From positions 12,551 through 76,550 of the forward strand of contig CAYYFL010000010.1 of assembly GCA_964471325.1 (NCBI GenBank): a DNA stretch of 64,000 nucleotides, read 5' to 3'. The stretch comes from Velamenicoccus sp964471325 (lineage in GTDB: Bacteria > Omnitrophota > Gorgyraeia > Velamenicoccales > Velamenicoccaceae). The position numbers and the translations under genes were made by a program. A model generated the notes under the pieces. The model worked only from the letters and a program-made list of their open reading frames with translations, was not told the DNA's origin and searched no databases. Of this stretch, positions 39,984-48,435 are shown in pieces (the first letter of the stretch is position 1; each line of letters opens with the position of its first letter).

Positions 39984-40224
39984 ATATTACGTTCGGTTTT
40001 TAGGTCGCCTAAACCTACGTCCTCCTTTCCTCGAAGATTTCCGCTAGTACGAGCGGATGCGTTCGGTATCGAATCGTGTCCCGCCACAGAACACGGTTCA
40101 ATCAATTGAAACTTCAAGAAACCGCAACGAAAAACCACAAAGAAGAAGGCCTTTTCAAAGATCGTCGCAATCTTGTCTTTGAACTGTTCATTCTTCATTG
40201 TGAATTTTTCATTGTGTTTAAACA
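39984..40224 (-). promoter_or_regulatory. Leader of the giant gene with two hairpins
   Basis: This 241-bp gap between tadC and the giant gene has no supported gene. It contains a 6-bp stem with a 6-nt loop (TCCGCT at 40040-40045, AGCGGA at 40052-40057). A second hairpin sits directly upstream of the GTG (AGG at 40002-40004 with CCT at 40008-40010, extended by T/A pairs and GG/CC with a bulge). A strong GGAAAGGAGG-like Shine-Dalgarno lies about 37 nt from the GTG, too far unless the second hairpin brings it closer. A short frame from 40225 looks like spurious read-through. No clear promoter is seen, so read-through from the tad operon is likely. Confidence 0.5.
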
Positions 40225-41127
40225 TTATTTGACCCCCGCACCCATGCCTCCCAGGAGGCTTCCGTTCATGAACTGAATCGCAATAGGCCCGCCCACGATC
40301 ACGCCGACCACAGGCAGGATGAAAAAGATCAGCGGGATCAGCATCTTCATCGGCGCCTGCAGGGCCGTGCGTTCGGCGCGCCTGAAAAATCTCTCGCGCA
40401 CGTCCTCGGAGAGGATCGCCAAGGCTTCGGCAATCGGCGTCCCCATCCTGTCGGCCTGGATCAGCGTGCGTGCGAACGCCGTGACATCCGGCGCATTGAT
40501 CCGGCGCGACAGGTCTTTGAGCGCTTCGCGGCGCGGCTTGCCGACCTTGATCTCGTGGAGCATGAGCGACAATTCTTCGATGAACGCGGTCGACCTTGAC
40601 TTTTCAACGATCCAGCGCGAGGCCGCGATAAAATCGAGTCCGGCGTCCACGCACAAACTCAAGAGGTCCACCGTATCCGGCAGCGTGCGCACGACGGCGG
40701 CGCGGCGCTGTTTGAGCTTCATGTCCAGCCACAGGTCCGGCAAAAAGAAGCCGGCGATACCGGCGACCACGACCTTAACGACGTCTTCGGCCGGCAAAAA
40801 CCCGATCGCCAACAATAACGCGAAGATCGCCATGAATTCCTTGGCTCCAAAAAACTGTTCCGGCGTCATGCCCACGCGTGCGCCGAAGAGCTTGTTCTCC
40901 AGGTTCTCGCGCTTGACCAGCCGGCGCACGATGAAATAATTCAACGGCGCAAACAAGTCAAAGACCCGCACAAAAATGGATTTCCTGTCGGTCGGGTTGA
41001 CCTCGTAACGCAAACGTCTCTTGATGACTTTCCTGAGTTCATGGGCCGCAAAGAACCACAAAAAGAAATTCATGAAGATCAGGAAGATCCCCGCGAACAA
41101 GAATATTTGTGATAAATAAACAACCAT
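40225..41127 (-). CDS. tadC: Tad pilus inner-membrane platform protein TadC
   Basis: 300 residues from ATG 41127, chosen over upstream starts because GAGGTCGCC gives a good Shine-Dalgarno and MVVYLSQIFLFAG is a natural membrane N-terminus. The protein has the type II secretion F (T2SSF) fold: a membrane segment, a cytoplasmic helical domain (RAVVRTLPDTVDLLSLCVDA, then GKPRREALKDLSRRINAPDV) and two C-terminal membrane segments. TadC pairs with TadB as the platform on which the ATPase drives Flp pilin assembly. It starts 8 bp after tadB and is the last pilus gene before the giant gene. Length is normal for the family. Confidence 0.9.
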   Translation of the reverse strand: MVVYLSQIFLFAGIFLIFMNFFLWFFAAHELRKVIKRRLRYEVNPTDRKSIFVRVFDLFAPLNYFIVRRLVKRENLENKLFGARVGMTPEQFFGAKEFMAIFALLLAIGFLPAEDVVKVVVAGIAGFFLPDLWLDMKLKQRRAAVVRTLPDTVDLLSLCVDAGLDFIAASRWIVEKSRSTAFIEELSLMLHEIKVGKPRREALKDLSRRINAPDVTAFARTLIQADRMGTPIAEALAILSEDVRERFFRRAERTALQAPMKMLIPLIFFILPVVGVIVGGPIAIQFMNGSLLGGMGAGVK

Positions 41128-41135
41128 GGCGACCT

Positions 41136-41987
41136 CTAAAAGTTGATCCGGGAGAACATCCGGATCATGTACATCCCGACACATTCGGAAATCACCGCAT
41201 ACACCATCAGGCCCCGGCCCACGGGGCTCGACAGCATGATGTCGAAATAATTCGGGTTGAACGAGACAACCAGGATCGCAAAGGCGATCGGCAGCATCGA
41301 CATGACGATACCCTGGATCTTTCCCTGCATGCTCAAGGTCCTGATGTTCTCGCTCAACTTGGACTTCGCGCGGATCGTATCGATCAGGCGGCCGAACAGG
41401 AGCGTGATGTCGCCGCCGGTCTCGCGCGCGACCAGGATCGCCGTCGTCAACAGGTTCAGCTCTTCGGACGGCATCCTCTTATTTAAATTTTCAAAAGACT
41501 CTTCCAGCGGAATACCCATCTTGTTCTCTCTCAAGATCAGCCCGAATTCCTGGCTGATGGGGGCCGGAAGTTCCTCTACGAGCGCTTCGATGGACTGCAA
41601 CAGGCTCAAGCCGCCCTTCAAGCAGCTCGAGAGGATCATCAAGCCGTCGGTGATCTGGACGGCAAACCTGGTCTTCCTGGCAAAGATCAGGTTCTTGACG
41701 ATCAACGCCGGTATCGCAAAGCCGACCGCCAGGCCGACGAGGGCGCCCATGAGACTCTTAAGAACCGCCAGGCCGACGACGCAGAAGATCGTCGGCGAAA
41801 TCACGTTGAGCAAAAAGAGCTTCTGCGGGTCCATGTCCAGGAACATCTCTTTGAGACGCACCCTCTGCACCTCGACACCGTGAACGCGCCAGGTATAAAA
41901 CTTGTCCCAGGCCACGGGGACGAGCTGGTATCCCAGGAGCGTCACCGACGCAAACAGCGCTATGAAGATCAACCCTTTCATGATCAT
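41136..41987 (-). CDS. tadB: Tad pilus inner-membrane platform protein TadB
   Basis: 283 residues with the T2SSF pattern: an N-terminal membrane anchor, two central membrane segments (about 60-105), the cytoplasmic block QITDGLMILSSCLKGGLSLLQS, the conserved ETGGDITLLFGRLIDTIR, and two C-terminal membrane segments. It works with TadC as the inner-membrane core of the Flp pilus machine. ATG 41987 follows GAGG by 8 nt, and the start sits 1 bp after the stop of the preceding pilin gene, so translation is probably coupled. Confidence 0.92.
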   Translation of the reverse strand: MIMKGLIFIALFASVTLLGYQLVPVAWDKFYTWRVHGVEVQRVRLKEMFLDMDPQKLFLLNVISPTIFCVVGLAVLKSLMGALVGLAVGFAIPALIVKNLIFARKTRFAVQITDGLMILSSCLKGGLSLLQSIEALVEELPAPISQEFGLILRENKMGIPLEESFENLNKRMPSEELNLLTTAILVARETGGDITLLFGRLIDTIRAKSKLSENIRTLSMQGKIQGIVMSMLPIAFAILVVSFNPNYFDIMLSSPVGRGLMVYAVISECVGMYMIRMFSRINF

Positions 41988-41988
41988 A

Positions 41989-42213
41989 TCAATACCTCAC
42001 AACGGTTGTGGCCTTGCTGCCGTCCGTTTCATACTGACGGCCCAACCCCAAAGAATCCGCCGCATCGCGCCATTTATACGAGATCGCCCGCCTCAGATAC
42101 ACCTGCATCGACAAAAGGGCGGCCAGCAGGGCCGAAATCAACAGGACATACTCCAAAGTCCCCATCCCGGCCCTGTTCCTTCTGTCGTTAAAAATCGCGA
42201 AGACCCCGCTCAT
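41989..42213 (-). CDS. Flp-type pilin-like protein (tenth copy)
   Basis: 74 residues. AGMGTLEYVLLISALLAALL is a Flp pilin leader and hydrophobic stretch with the conserved G-x4-E-Y processing context (cleavage expected after Gly16). The body has SMQVYLRRAI like the other pilins of the array, then a short soluble tail. The ATG overlaps the stop of the upstream lipoprotein gene by 4 nt (ATGA). It is separated from the main array and sits directly before tadB, so it may be a minor or initiating pilin. Confidence 0.8.
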   Translation of the reverse strand: MSGVFAIFNDRRNRAGMGTLEYVLLISALLAALLSMQVYLRRAISYKWRDAADSLGLGRQYETDGSKATTVVRY

Positions 42214-42698
42214 TTCTTCATCTCCTCTTCATAGGCCTTGAACTTCTCCGCATCCAGCACTTGCATCAGTTTCAATTCTACGATCTTGCGCTTGCCCCGT
42301 TCGGACTTGACGGCAACAAAAAAGATGATTTTGCCGCCGGCCAGGTCTGCAGCCACGATCCTGAGGTCCGGGTCTTTGCGGCTGAACAGCCTCCAGCCGG
42401 TGAACGCCTTCATGCTCCCCTTCTGCTCCCGGAACCCCTTTTTGAAGCTGTCGATGAACGACCGTTCATAGTTCTGTTTCTCTTCGGCATTCGGCAGCGC
42501 ATTGTATTCACTGCCGACGCTTTTTTCAAAAGCCACAAAGTTCGGCCAATCGATCAGCTTGCGCACGGCATAACGCCCTCTCGTCATGTCCGTGACGACC
42601 TGGCGCGCAAAAGTCACATCATCCTGCCTGGCGCATCCGGTCAGCACCAGGATGGCCGCCACCCCCATTATCATTAGCTTCGCCGCAGTCCTTATCAT
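42210..42698 (-). CDS. Lipoprotein of the Tad locus, unknown role
   Basis: 162 residues from ATG 42698, eight bases behind a GAGG. The N-terminus MIRTAAKLMIMGVAAILVLTGCA is a lipoprotein signal with lipobox LTGC. The rest is a small alpha/beta domain (FARQVVTDMTRGRYAVRKLIDW; later KIIFFVAVKSERGKRKIVEL) that I do not recognise. Position between tadG-like and pilin genes suggests a periplasmic or outer-membrane accessory of the pilus, perhaps filling a TadD-like pilotin role although no TPRs are seen. Confidence 0.75.
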   Translation of the reverse strand: MIRTAAKLMIMGVAAILVLTGCARQDDVTFARQVVTDMTRGRYAVRKLIDWPNFVAFEKSVGSEYNALPNAEEKQNYERSFIDSFKKGFREQKGSMKAFTGWRLFSRKDPDLRIVAADLAGGKIIFFVAVKSERGKRKIVELKLMQVLDAEKFKAYEEEMKK

Positions 42699-42718
42699 AA
42701 ACAGCACCTCGTGTTGGA

Positions 42719-44944
42719 TTAATTCACCAATCTCACTTCTTTGTTGTAGCTATAATAAGCGCGCGCGGCCTTTGTCACGCGGCCGCCGAACGGGTTCCAT
42801 GTCCCGAGCGCCCCCATGCCTTTCGAGCTGTCCCAGCGCGATACGATCACCTGCGTATTCTCGGCGCCGTAAAGCAGCTGCACGCAGACCTTGCCGCTGA
42901 ACCAGTTGCCTGTCTTGTAAGTCCTGAGTCGCGGCACATTGAACACCGCCTTGACCGTTACCTCGTGGTCGCCGCGCGAATCCTTCCATTCATACCGCAC
43001 CGGATTTTTGCCGCCGCAGGGTTTTCCCGCGGGATTCAGCTCGTCCGGAGGAACACAGGTCTGGTCATACGCTTCCTCTTCGACATCAGGGAAGAGGGCG
43101 CTGAAAAATCCCTGGATGGCGCCGTGGAACGAGTTCATCTCATACTGCATGCCGCCCAGGTCATAAAAAGCATTATAGAATTCGTCATCGATGTCGCTAT
43201 CGACGCTGCCGCCGGCGCCGAACTGACAGGGAGGATTCAGGACCGTATCTCCCGACGGACCTCCGAAAAGGCAGGCCGGCAGGGTCGTCCTGATGCTCTC
43301 GATCGCCGTGATCCATTGCCCCAATTCCTCTTCATATTTCGCACTTCTCATCAGATATGTCGCCGGATTAGTGGTATCATATTCGTCATAGAAGAAAAAG
43401 GCCCATCCCCTCCAGGCTTCGATCGTATCGTTCTGCGGCATCGACCTCAGGGCCCCGATGAAATCGCCCATCTCCATCAGGTTATCGGCCATGTCGTCGA
43501 GTTCGTCATATCCCAGGGAGATCGGCGGGTCGATGCAGACGTCGCCGTTGCACTGATTGCCCCATTCATTCATGGCCGCGGGGTCGGGACCCGGATTCCA
43601 GAAGGGTACGCTGTAGCCGGCATTGCGCAAGGCGCGCAAGAGCTCGACCACATGCCCGTCGCGGCCCGCCGCGGCGACATATTTCATGTTGCCCGGGTCT
43701 TCCGGCGTCGGATCTGGGGTCAAGACCCATTTGTAATCCGCGCGTTCCAGGGGACCCGGCACATCCTCGGCGTAGACCGTGCCCGTCACATACTGCCAAT
43801 AAATTCCGCCTTCGTTGGCCAGCTTGCAGACATTTTCGAACTGCCAGGCATAGTTATTAAGGAAATCGTAAACAACGGGTTCCGGATCGATCAAATCGGT
43901 CACGCTGTTGATGATCCTGAATCTGTTGAAAAGCCATATCTGGAAATCAGGCACGTATTCCAGCGTGTCGCCGTTCAGGTTGGAATCCGGCGAATCATAA
44001 GACTTGGTCGGGTCGTCCACAACCAGCTCGAGGGCCTGCATAAAGACAGACTCGCGGATCCTGTTCGGCTCGGACATCTTGTTGAGCATTTTCGTGAATT
44101 GTTCAGCCACGGCCCCCGGCATGCTCTGTTGTACCGATTGGTTATATCCGGCTGCGGCAAGGGAAAGCGCGCCCAAGGCCAAAGTGCCCAGGCCGGCGGT
44201 AGAAGGAATAAGAATGGAGCCGGCCAAAAGCTGAGAACCTGCCGGCAGGGCCGCCCCTGCTTCAAAAGCCATGGTCCCGGACGCTGTCGCAATACCCTGG
44301 CCTGTCATCACAGCACCGCCCTCTCCTGCAACGCTTCCGCTAGTAGCCGTCGCGCCAAGGCCCGAACTCGATGTTGCCCCGCCTAAAGCCCCTGCGGCGC
44401 CGGCCGCGGCAAACCCGAGGGCCGCGCCCACAGCCGCGCCTGTCAACGCCCCCTGCAAAACTCCTGTTCCGGCAATGGCGCCTCCAATGGCGCCCCCGAC
44501 AGCGCCGCCGATGGCTCCTGCGGCCACCAACGTCGTCGTGCCGACACTTGCCACCTGCGAGGCAACCGCTGCAAGGCCGGTAAGACCCGGGGCAGCCGCG
44601 CCGCACGTGATCACAACCGCGACGATGGCGATAATGGCGATAACGATCGCCAGAACGAAACTCGCCCAGCCGGTCTTCTGGCATTTTTCCGTCGTATTTC
44701 CGAGAGATTCATAAAGCTGACGCGACTTCGTGGCCAGCTGGGACGCCAGATAGAGGCCGCCCGAATCAGCGGCGTTTGAGACGCCCGTGGAATTAATGGC
44801 CACGTTCCCGAGATTCAGCGTCACCATGGCAAACATGAGCAGAACCACAGTCGCCAGGATCAACAAGGTGGCGATCTGCCCCCGTTTGTTCCCCAGAGGC
44901 GCCAGGTTATTTAAAGATGTTAAGCGGCGGATTAGACGACTCAT
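42719..44944 (-). CDS. TadG-like pilus-associated protein with Gly/Ala zipper insertion
   Basis: 741 residues from ATG 44944 (GGGGGG nine bases upstream; an ATG at 44974 has no such site). RGQIATLLILATVVLLMFAMV is the TadE/G-type N-terminal anchor, followed by the TadG-like NAADSGGLYLASQLA. Residues about 95-270 are hydrophobic and Gly/Ala-rich with repeated GGA spacing (GGAVGGAIGGAIAG). The C-terminal 450 residues are soluble, with several Cys pairs and aromatic residues. TadG proteins are envelope-anchored pilus stabilisers; this one is longer than usual because of the zipper block. Overlaps the preceding gene by 38 bp. Confidence 0.75.
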   Translation of the reverse strand: MSRLIRRLTSLNNLAPLGNKRGQIATLLILATVVLLMFAMVTLNLGNVAINSTGVSNAADSGGLYLASQLATKSRQLYESLGNTTEKCQKTGWASFVLAIVIAIIAIVAVVITCGAAAPGLTGLAAVASQVASVGTTTLVAAGAIGGAVGGAIGGAIAGTGVLQGALTGAAVGAALGFAAAGAAGALGGATSSSGLGATATSGSVAGEGGAVMTGQGIATASGTMAFEAGAALPAGSQLLAGSILIPSTAGLGTLALGALSLAAAGYNQSVQQSMPGAVAEQFTKMLNKMSEPNRIRESVFMQALELVVDDPTKSYDSPDSNLNGDTLEYVPDFQIWLFNRFRIINSVTDLIDPEPVVYDFLNNYAWQFENVCKLANEGGIYWQYVTGTVYAEDVPGPLERADYKWVLTPDPTPEDPGNMKYVAAAGRDGHVVELLRALRNAGYSVPFWNPGPDPAAMNEWGNQCNGDVCIDPPISLGYDELDDMADNLMEMGDFIGALRSMPQNDTIEAWRGWAFFFYDEYDTTNPATYLMRSAKYEEELGQWITAIESIRTTLPACLFGGPSGDTVLNPPCQFGAGGSVDSDIDDEFYNAFYDLGGMQYEMNSFHGAIQGFFSALFPDVEEEAYDQTCVPPDELNPAGKPCGGKNPVRYEWKDSRGDHEVTVKAVFNVPRLRTYKTGNWFSGKVCVQLLYGAENTQVIVSRWDSSKGMGALGTWNPFGGRVTKAARAYYSYNKEVRLVN

Positions 44945-45194
44945 TGATCTCAACCCCCCTTGTGTGTTCCGCATTGTTTAGATCCACATAACTGGTAAAC
45001 GCGGTGCTCCCAGCAGTCACGCGTGTATTTTCGTATTCCGTTTGCCTCCAGGCCATGCGTTCGTTGAGCCACACAAATATCCTCGCGGCGCCCACAAGCA
45101 GGATCATCAGAACGACCAGCGCCGCCGTCATCTCCAGCGTCGACTGCCCTGCTTCGCTCATCCTCCAGCCCCCTGATCTCCACATTTTCCTCAT
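44907..45194 (-). CDS. TadE-like minor pseudopilin
   Basis: 95 residues from ATG 45194. AGQSTLEMTAALVVLMILLVGA is a pilin-type leader junction and anchor in which the usual E-Y is E-M, as in TadE/TadF pseudopilins. A short soluble domain follows (ARIFVWLNERMAWRQTEYE). It lies between the larger TadE/G-type gene and the TadG-like gene. A closer ATG at 45185 is possible. Confidence 0.75.
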   Translation of the reverse strand: MRKMWRSGGWRMSEAGQSTLEMTAALVVLMILLVGAARIFVWLNERMAWRQTEYENTRVTAGSTAFTSYVDLNNAEHTRGVEINESSNPPLNIFK

Positions 45195-45239
45195 GACTGT
45201 TTTCTCTTCTGTGTTCTCTGTTATCTGCGTCATCTGCGC

Positions 45240-46391
45240 TCATTTCGGCGTCGTCATCGTCTGGCGGATCGTACCCGTGGAGCGGCTGTTGATCTCCTGG
45301 CTATCGACGTCGTCCGCGTAATCCATCGGATTGTCATGCGTCACCTGGTAGCCGTTCGGCTGCAACGCATTCATCGTTACAAACTGCCTGACGTTGTTAT
45401 CCTCCCACGTCGCGTTTTCATCGGTCACAAGGTTCGACGTCGTCTCGATCTTACGGATCTTCGTGGAACGCTTGCTGTGCGTCACGGTATCCTGCTGTAT
45501 GCCCATAGATTTGGCATGTTCGCTGACGCGCGAACTGATCTCATTCAAGACGGGGAAGACATACTTGCCGTCCTCAACGCGCCAGTTCGCCGCATACCAC
45601 GCCCCGCCCACCGCAGAGTTATAGCTCGTATTGTTCTGATTGGGCGGATTCATGGCCTGATTGCAAATCGTCGAGCAATTCGTGTCTTCATCCTGTGTCA
45701 CGGTGATCAGGCAATAGTTGTAACAGGTGTCCACGTCCACGATCTTGACGGCCTGCGAATAACAGGAATCGAAATTGATCATTTCGCCGACGCACGAATC
45801 GATGATGCGGACGTTGCCGCCCTCTTCATCCACGACATCGCTGTATATCAGCTCGTATTTTTTCAGCATCTCCTCGGAAACGCCTGTCTCGCGCCTGAAG
45901 CCGGCATTTTTGGCGACGATGCGGGCCAAAGGCTCCATGGCGCCGTCCACGCCCGTCGTCTCCATGTCGATCACCGTCGCCGGCAAAGACGAGGCATCCG
46001 CAGCCTGTGCATCCATCTCAGGATCCCTGGTCACGGACGCGACGCCGACGAACGGCGCAGTCGAACCGATGCCAAAGGTCTCCGCCGGATCCGGGATATG
46101 ACGGTCCTGGATCAGCATATAACTGCCTGAGCCGTAATTCCTGTCCGAGGCGATCTTCATGGCACGGCGGAACGCCAGCATCTGCGCCCTCTGGTTATAG
46201 CTGTAACGCAGGCCATAGGCCACGATCGCCGTCAGGATCGTCAAAAAGATCGTGCTGAAGACCGCGAGTTCCAGAAGGGCCTGCCCCTTCTTGAAAGCAT
46301 GAGGGGTCCGGCAAGATCTTCGCCCGGATTCCCGGTTCCCCGATCCCCAAATCCCGATCCCCCGATTTTCCGATGCCCGCATGCTCTTCAT
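45240..46391 (-). CDS. TadE/TadG-type pseudopilin with Cys-rich domain
   Basis: About 383 residues. KKGQALLELAVFSTIFLTILTA is a type IV pseudopilin junction (E-L instead of E-Y), followed by SYNQRAQMLAFRRAMKIASDR as in TadE proteins. The C-terminal domain contains a cluster of Cys residues (DSCVGEMINFDSC, then DTCYNYC and NCSTIC) suggesting disulfides outside the cytoplasm. The start is uncertain: ATG 46391 has AAGG six bases upstream; ATG 46484 would overlap the preceding gene; the sequence between looks like spacer. Confidence 0.7.
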   Translation of the reverse strand: MKSMRASENRGIGIWGSGNRESGRRSCRTPHAFKKGQALLELAVFSTIFLTILTAIVAYGLRYSYNQRAQMLAFRRAMKIASDRNYGSGSYMLIQDRHIPDPAETFGIGSTAPFVGVASVTRDPEMDAQAADASSLPATVIDMETTGVDGAMEPLARIVAKNAGFRRETGVSEEMLKKYELIYSDVVDEEGGNVRIIDSCVGEMINFDSCYSQAVKIVDVDTCYNYCLITVTQDEDTNCSTICNQAMNPPNQNNTSYNSAVGGAWYAANWRVEDGKYVFPVLNEISSRVSEHAKSMGIQQDTVTHSKRSTKIRKIETTSNLVTDENATWEDNNVRQFVTMNALQPNGYQVTHDNPMDYADDVDSQEINSRSTGTIRQTMTTPK

Positions 46392-46467
46392 GGCTGCCTT
46401 CAGTTTTCTGCCCTCTGCCATCTCATCTTTGACACTCTGATACTTTGACTCTTCGACGCTATCTTTA

Positions 46468-46860
46468 TTACGGCGCCCCCACATATTCAAAGCCGTTCTT
46501 GAACGAATTATCGTAGTGCGTCTCGACGTGCACCATCGTGATGAGCCTGTTCTGGTACTGGCCCGAATACGACATCGGATCGACATACATCTCTTCGCTG
46601 GACTCGCTGGTCGTCGTCACGTCGCTCTCGTGGACCAGGTTGTAATCCGACGTCGTCTGGTCGGGATCATATTGTTCGCCGATGCCGTCAATCGTCCCTC
46701 TCAGGCGGCCCTGGATCCCGCGCTTCAGGTACACCTGCATCGCGATAAAAGCAAAAATGATGATGGTCACCAAAACAGCCGTCTCGATAACGGTCTGGCC
46801 GCGCCGGGCGCCCAGCGGATCTCCGGAAAAACATAAAATAAAATGCCGTCTGTCTCTCAT
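46468..46860 (-). CDS. Flp-pilin-like protein P9 (E-T variant)
   Basis: About 130 residues. RRGQTVIETAVLVTIIIFAF has the Flp leader junction with E-T in place of E-Y, then the shared block MQVYLKRGIQGRLRGTIDGI and a soluble polar tail. ATG 46860 is preferred because AGGG lies nine bases upstream; ATG 46869, 2 bp after the preceding stop, is the alternative. Closely related to P7 in the block after the anchor, so the two are probably recent duplicates that diverged in the tail. Confidence 0.75.
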   Translation of the reverse strand: MRDRRHFILCFSGDPLGARRGQTVIETAVLVTIIIFAFIAMQVYLKRGIQGRLRGTIDGIGEQYDPDQTTSDYNLVHESDVTTTSESSEEMYVDPMSYSGQYQNRLITMVHVETHYDNSFKNGFEYVGAP

Positions 46861-46871
46861 CGCAGCCATCC

Positions 46872-47261
46872 CTAAAGCTCGTTGAACGTCACGTTGCTTT
46901 CCCCGGTCGATCTCGAAGCGCTCGCAAAATCATACTGGGCCCCGAGCCCGGAGTCTTTCCTGACGCGCACCGCATCCTGCGCCTTCGTCGTCATCGCCGC
47001 TGTCGTATTCTGATGAACGCCGGCGGCCAGGATCGGCACGCTGTCGTTCTGCCAGCCGATCTCATGGTCCGTCAGGTCCTTGATGGTCGACTGGATCCCA
47101 CGCTTGGTATAGACATACATCATCAACAGCGCCGAGGCGAGCGCCGCCATGACCAGGGCATACTCTGCAATCTGCTGGCCCCTGCGCGACAGCGCCGGAA
47201 AAGCGCAAGACCTTTGCCCGCCCGTCAAACCCGCTGTTGTGTTCGATCTTTTCGCGCCCAT
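46872..47261 (-). CDS. Flp-pilin-like protein P8 with long leader
   Basis: 129 residues from ATG 47261. An unusually long basic leader (about 28 residues) precedes RRGQQIAEYALVMAALASAL, with E-Y intact. MMYVYTKRGIQSTIKDLTDHE then matches the other pilins. The tail is polar. The long leader would be removed by the prepilin peptidase, whose gene is not in this window. Confidence 0.75.
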   Translation of the reverse strand: MGAKRSNTTAGLTGGQRSCAFPALSRRGQQIAEYALVMAALASALLMMYVYTKRGIQSTIKDLTDHEIGWQNDSVPILAAGVHQNTTAAMTTKAQDAVRVRKDSGLGAQYDFASASRSTGESNVTFNEL

Positions 47262-47334
47262 CGCATCCTGCCTTTCGCGGGGCAAAGCCCGTTAGAGAAT
47301 GATCTCTCTAACGGGCCATGCCCGCCGATCCTCT

Positions 47335-47652
47335 CTACACGCCCCAGTATTCCTGTTCGGCGTTCATCACATTCTCCCAGCCCGCTCTGTTCTGCCACTG
47401 GTTGTAGATTTCCGTCGATGTCGACCAACCGGTGTTCTCTTCTCGGCTGTTGGAGTATGTCTGGGTGGTTCTGTTTGAAACGGTGTAACCCGGCGAAAAC
47501 TGCTCGCCGATCTGGTCAGTTGACTCTCTCATCCTGCCCTGGATACCGCGCTTCAGGTACACCTGCATCGCGATAAGGGCGGCAATTATGACCACTATTA
47601 AAACCGCGTACTCGAGGGTGCTTTGACCATTTTCTTTCAACCACCTGCGCAT
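47335..47652 (-). CDS. Flp-pilin-like protein P7
   Basis: 105 residues. MRRWLKENGQSTLEYAVLIV is a classical short Flp leader with G-x4-E-Y. MQVYLKRGIQGRMRESTDQI follows, then a Ser/Thr/Asn-rich tail ending in aromatic residues. AAGGAGG lies nine bases before the ATG, one of the best ribosome binding sites in the array, suggesting high expression. Confidence 0.82.
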   Translation of the reverse strand: MRRWLKENGQSTLEYAVLIVVIIAALIAMQVYLKRGIQGRMRESTDQIGEQFSPGYTVSNRTTQTYSNSREENTGWSTSTEIYNQWQNRAGWENVMNAEQEYWGV

Positions 47653-47691
47653 GTAACGTCACCTCCTTTTCGCGCGCAAAACATGAAACCC

Positions 47692-48048
47692 CTAATTGGC
47701 TTCCATGTAGTTGCCATAGGTCTGGTTCCCGGTTCTTTGCGTTGTGTCCGTGATAGACGTCCTGATGACGCCGCCGCCGGACTGCAGCTCTTCTGACTGC
47801 GTTCCGCTCTGGCTCGTCTCAAAGTTCGTCTGATAATAATACGGTTCGTACTGCGTCATGTTGCTGAAGAACCCGTTGCCGGCATCGTCGTCCGCTGTTT
47901 GCGTGAAATCAACAGCGTCCTTGATCCTGGCCTGCATCCCGCGGCGGATATAGATCTGCATCGCGATAGCAGCCGCCACGATAACGCCGATGAGGATCGC
48001 GTACTCAGCCGTATTCTGACCCCTCTTCGAATTCAACCATCTGAACAT
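47692..48048 (-). CDS. Flp-pilin-like protein P6
   Basis: 118 residues. MFRWLNSKRGQNTAEYAILIG is a Flp leader and junction, then MQIYIRRGMQARIKDAVDF and a long Thr/Ser/Gln/Tyr-rich tail (YEPYYYQTNFETS). GGAGG lies eight bases before the ATG. The tail is longer than that of typical 60-residue Flp pilins, as in P7-P9. Confidence 0.82.
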   Translation of the reverse strand: MFRWLNSKRGQNTAEYAILIGVIVAAAIAMQIYIRRGMQARIKDAVDFTQTADDDAGNGFFSNMTQYEPYYYQTNFETSQSGTQSEELQSGGGVIRTSITDTTQRTGNQTYGNYMEAN

Positions 48049-48090
48049 CCTTTTTCACCTCCTTCAACGCGGCGATCTGTTGGACCGCGA

Positions 48091-48342
48091 TTATACGCCG
48101 ACCCCTGTCGTGCCGCCCGTCGTGCCGCCCGTCGTTCCGCCCACGGCGTTCAGGCTGATCCCGATCTTATTGGCGAAGACACTGGCTGTATCGTTCAACT
48201 TCGTGCCCGTCTCGTCATAGATACGGTTGACGCCCGGCTTGATGAACTGTGTCGCCGCAAAAAGAATCGCTGCCACGATCGCTGTCAAGACGATAACATA
48301 TTCCAACGTGCTCTGGCCTACTTTGCTCAACACCTTCCTCAT
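48091..48342 (-). CDS. Flp-pilin-like protein P5 with GGTT tail
   Basis: 83 residues from ATG 48342. MRKVLSKVGQSTLEYVIVLT is a Flp leader with E-Y. The domain KPGVNRIYDETGTKLND resembles P4 (QPSMNRFFNST), a second sub-family distinct from P6-P9. The C-terminus is a tandem GGTT repeat encoded by three near-identical 12-bp units at about 48110-48145, a possible slippage site. Confidence 0.82.
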   Translation of the reverse strand: MRKVLSKVGQSTLEYVIVLTAIVAAILFAATQFIKPGVNRIYDETGTKLNDTASVFANKIGISLNAVGGTTGGTTGGTTGVGV

Positions 48343-48435
48343 GTCTCTTTCACCCCCTTCCTTCCTTCGGATTTCGATCCCCGCGGGCCCTCTCTGGTCC
48401 ACCCTGCGGGGCGAGACCCCCTGTTGACACGGGGA

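Noticed and set aside
1..39983. Possibility that the giant frame is several genes joined by missed stops
   Set aside because: Landmark residues from 39602 to 4454 all fall in one frame, and no in-frame stop was met. Internal export signals leave open an evolutionary fusion or later cleavage, but not separate genes as sequenced.
39977..40225. 82-codon minus-strand frame between tadC and the giant gene
   Set aside because: Overlaps the tadC stop, spans the leader hairpins, and has low-complexity Lys/Phe-rich sequence; more likely spacer.
42965..44386. 473-codon plus-strand frame opposite the TadG-like gene
   Set aside because: No start signal and no motif; the minus strand has an anchor sequence and operon context.
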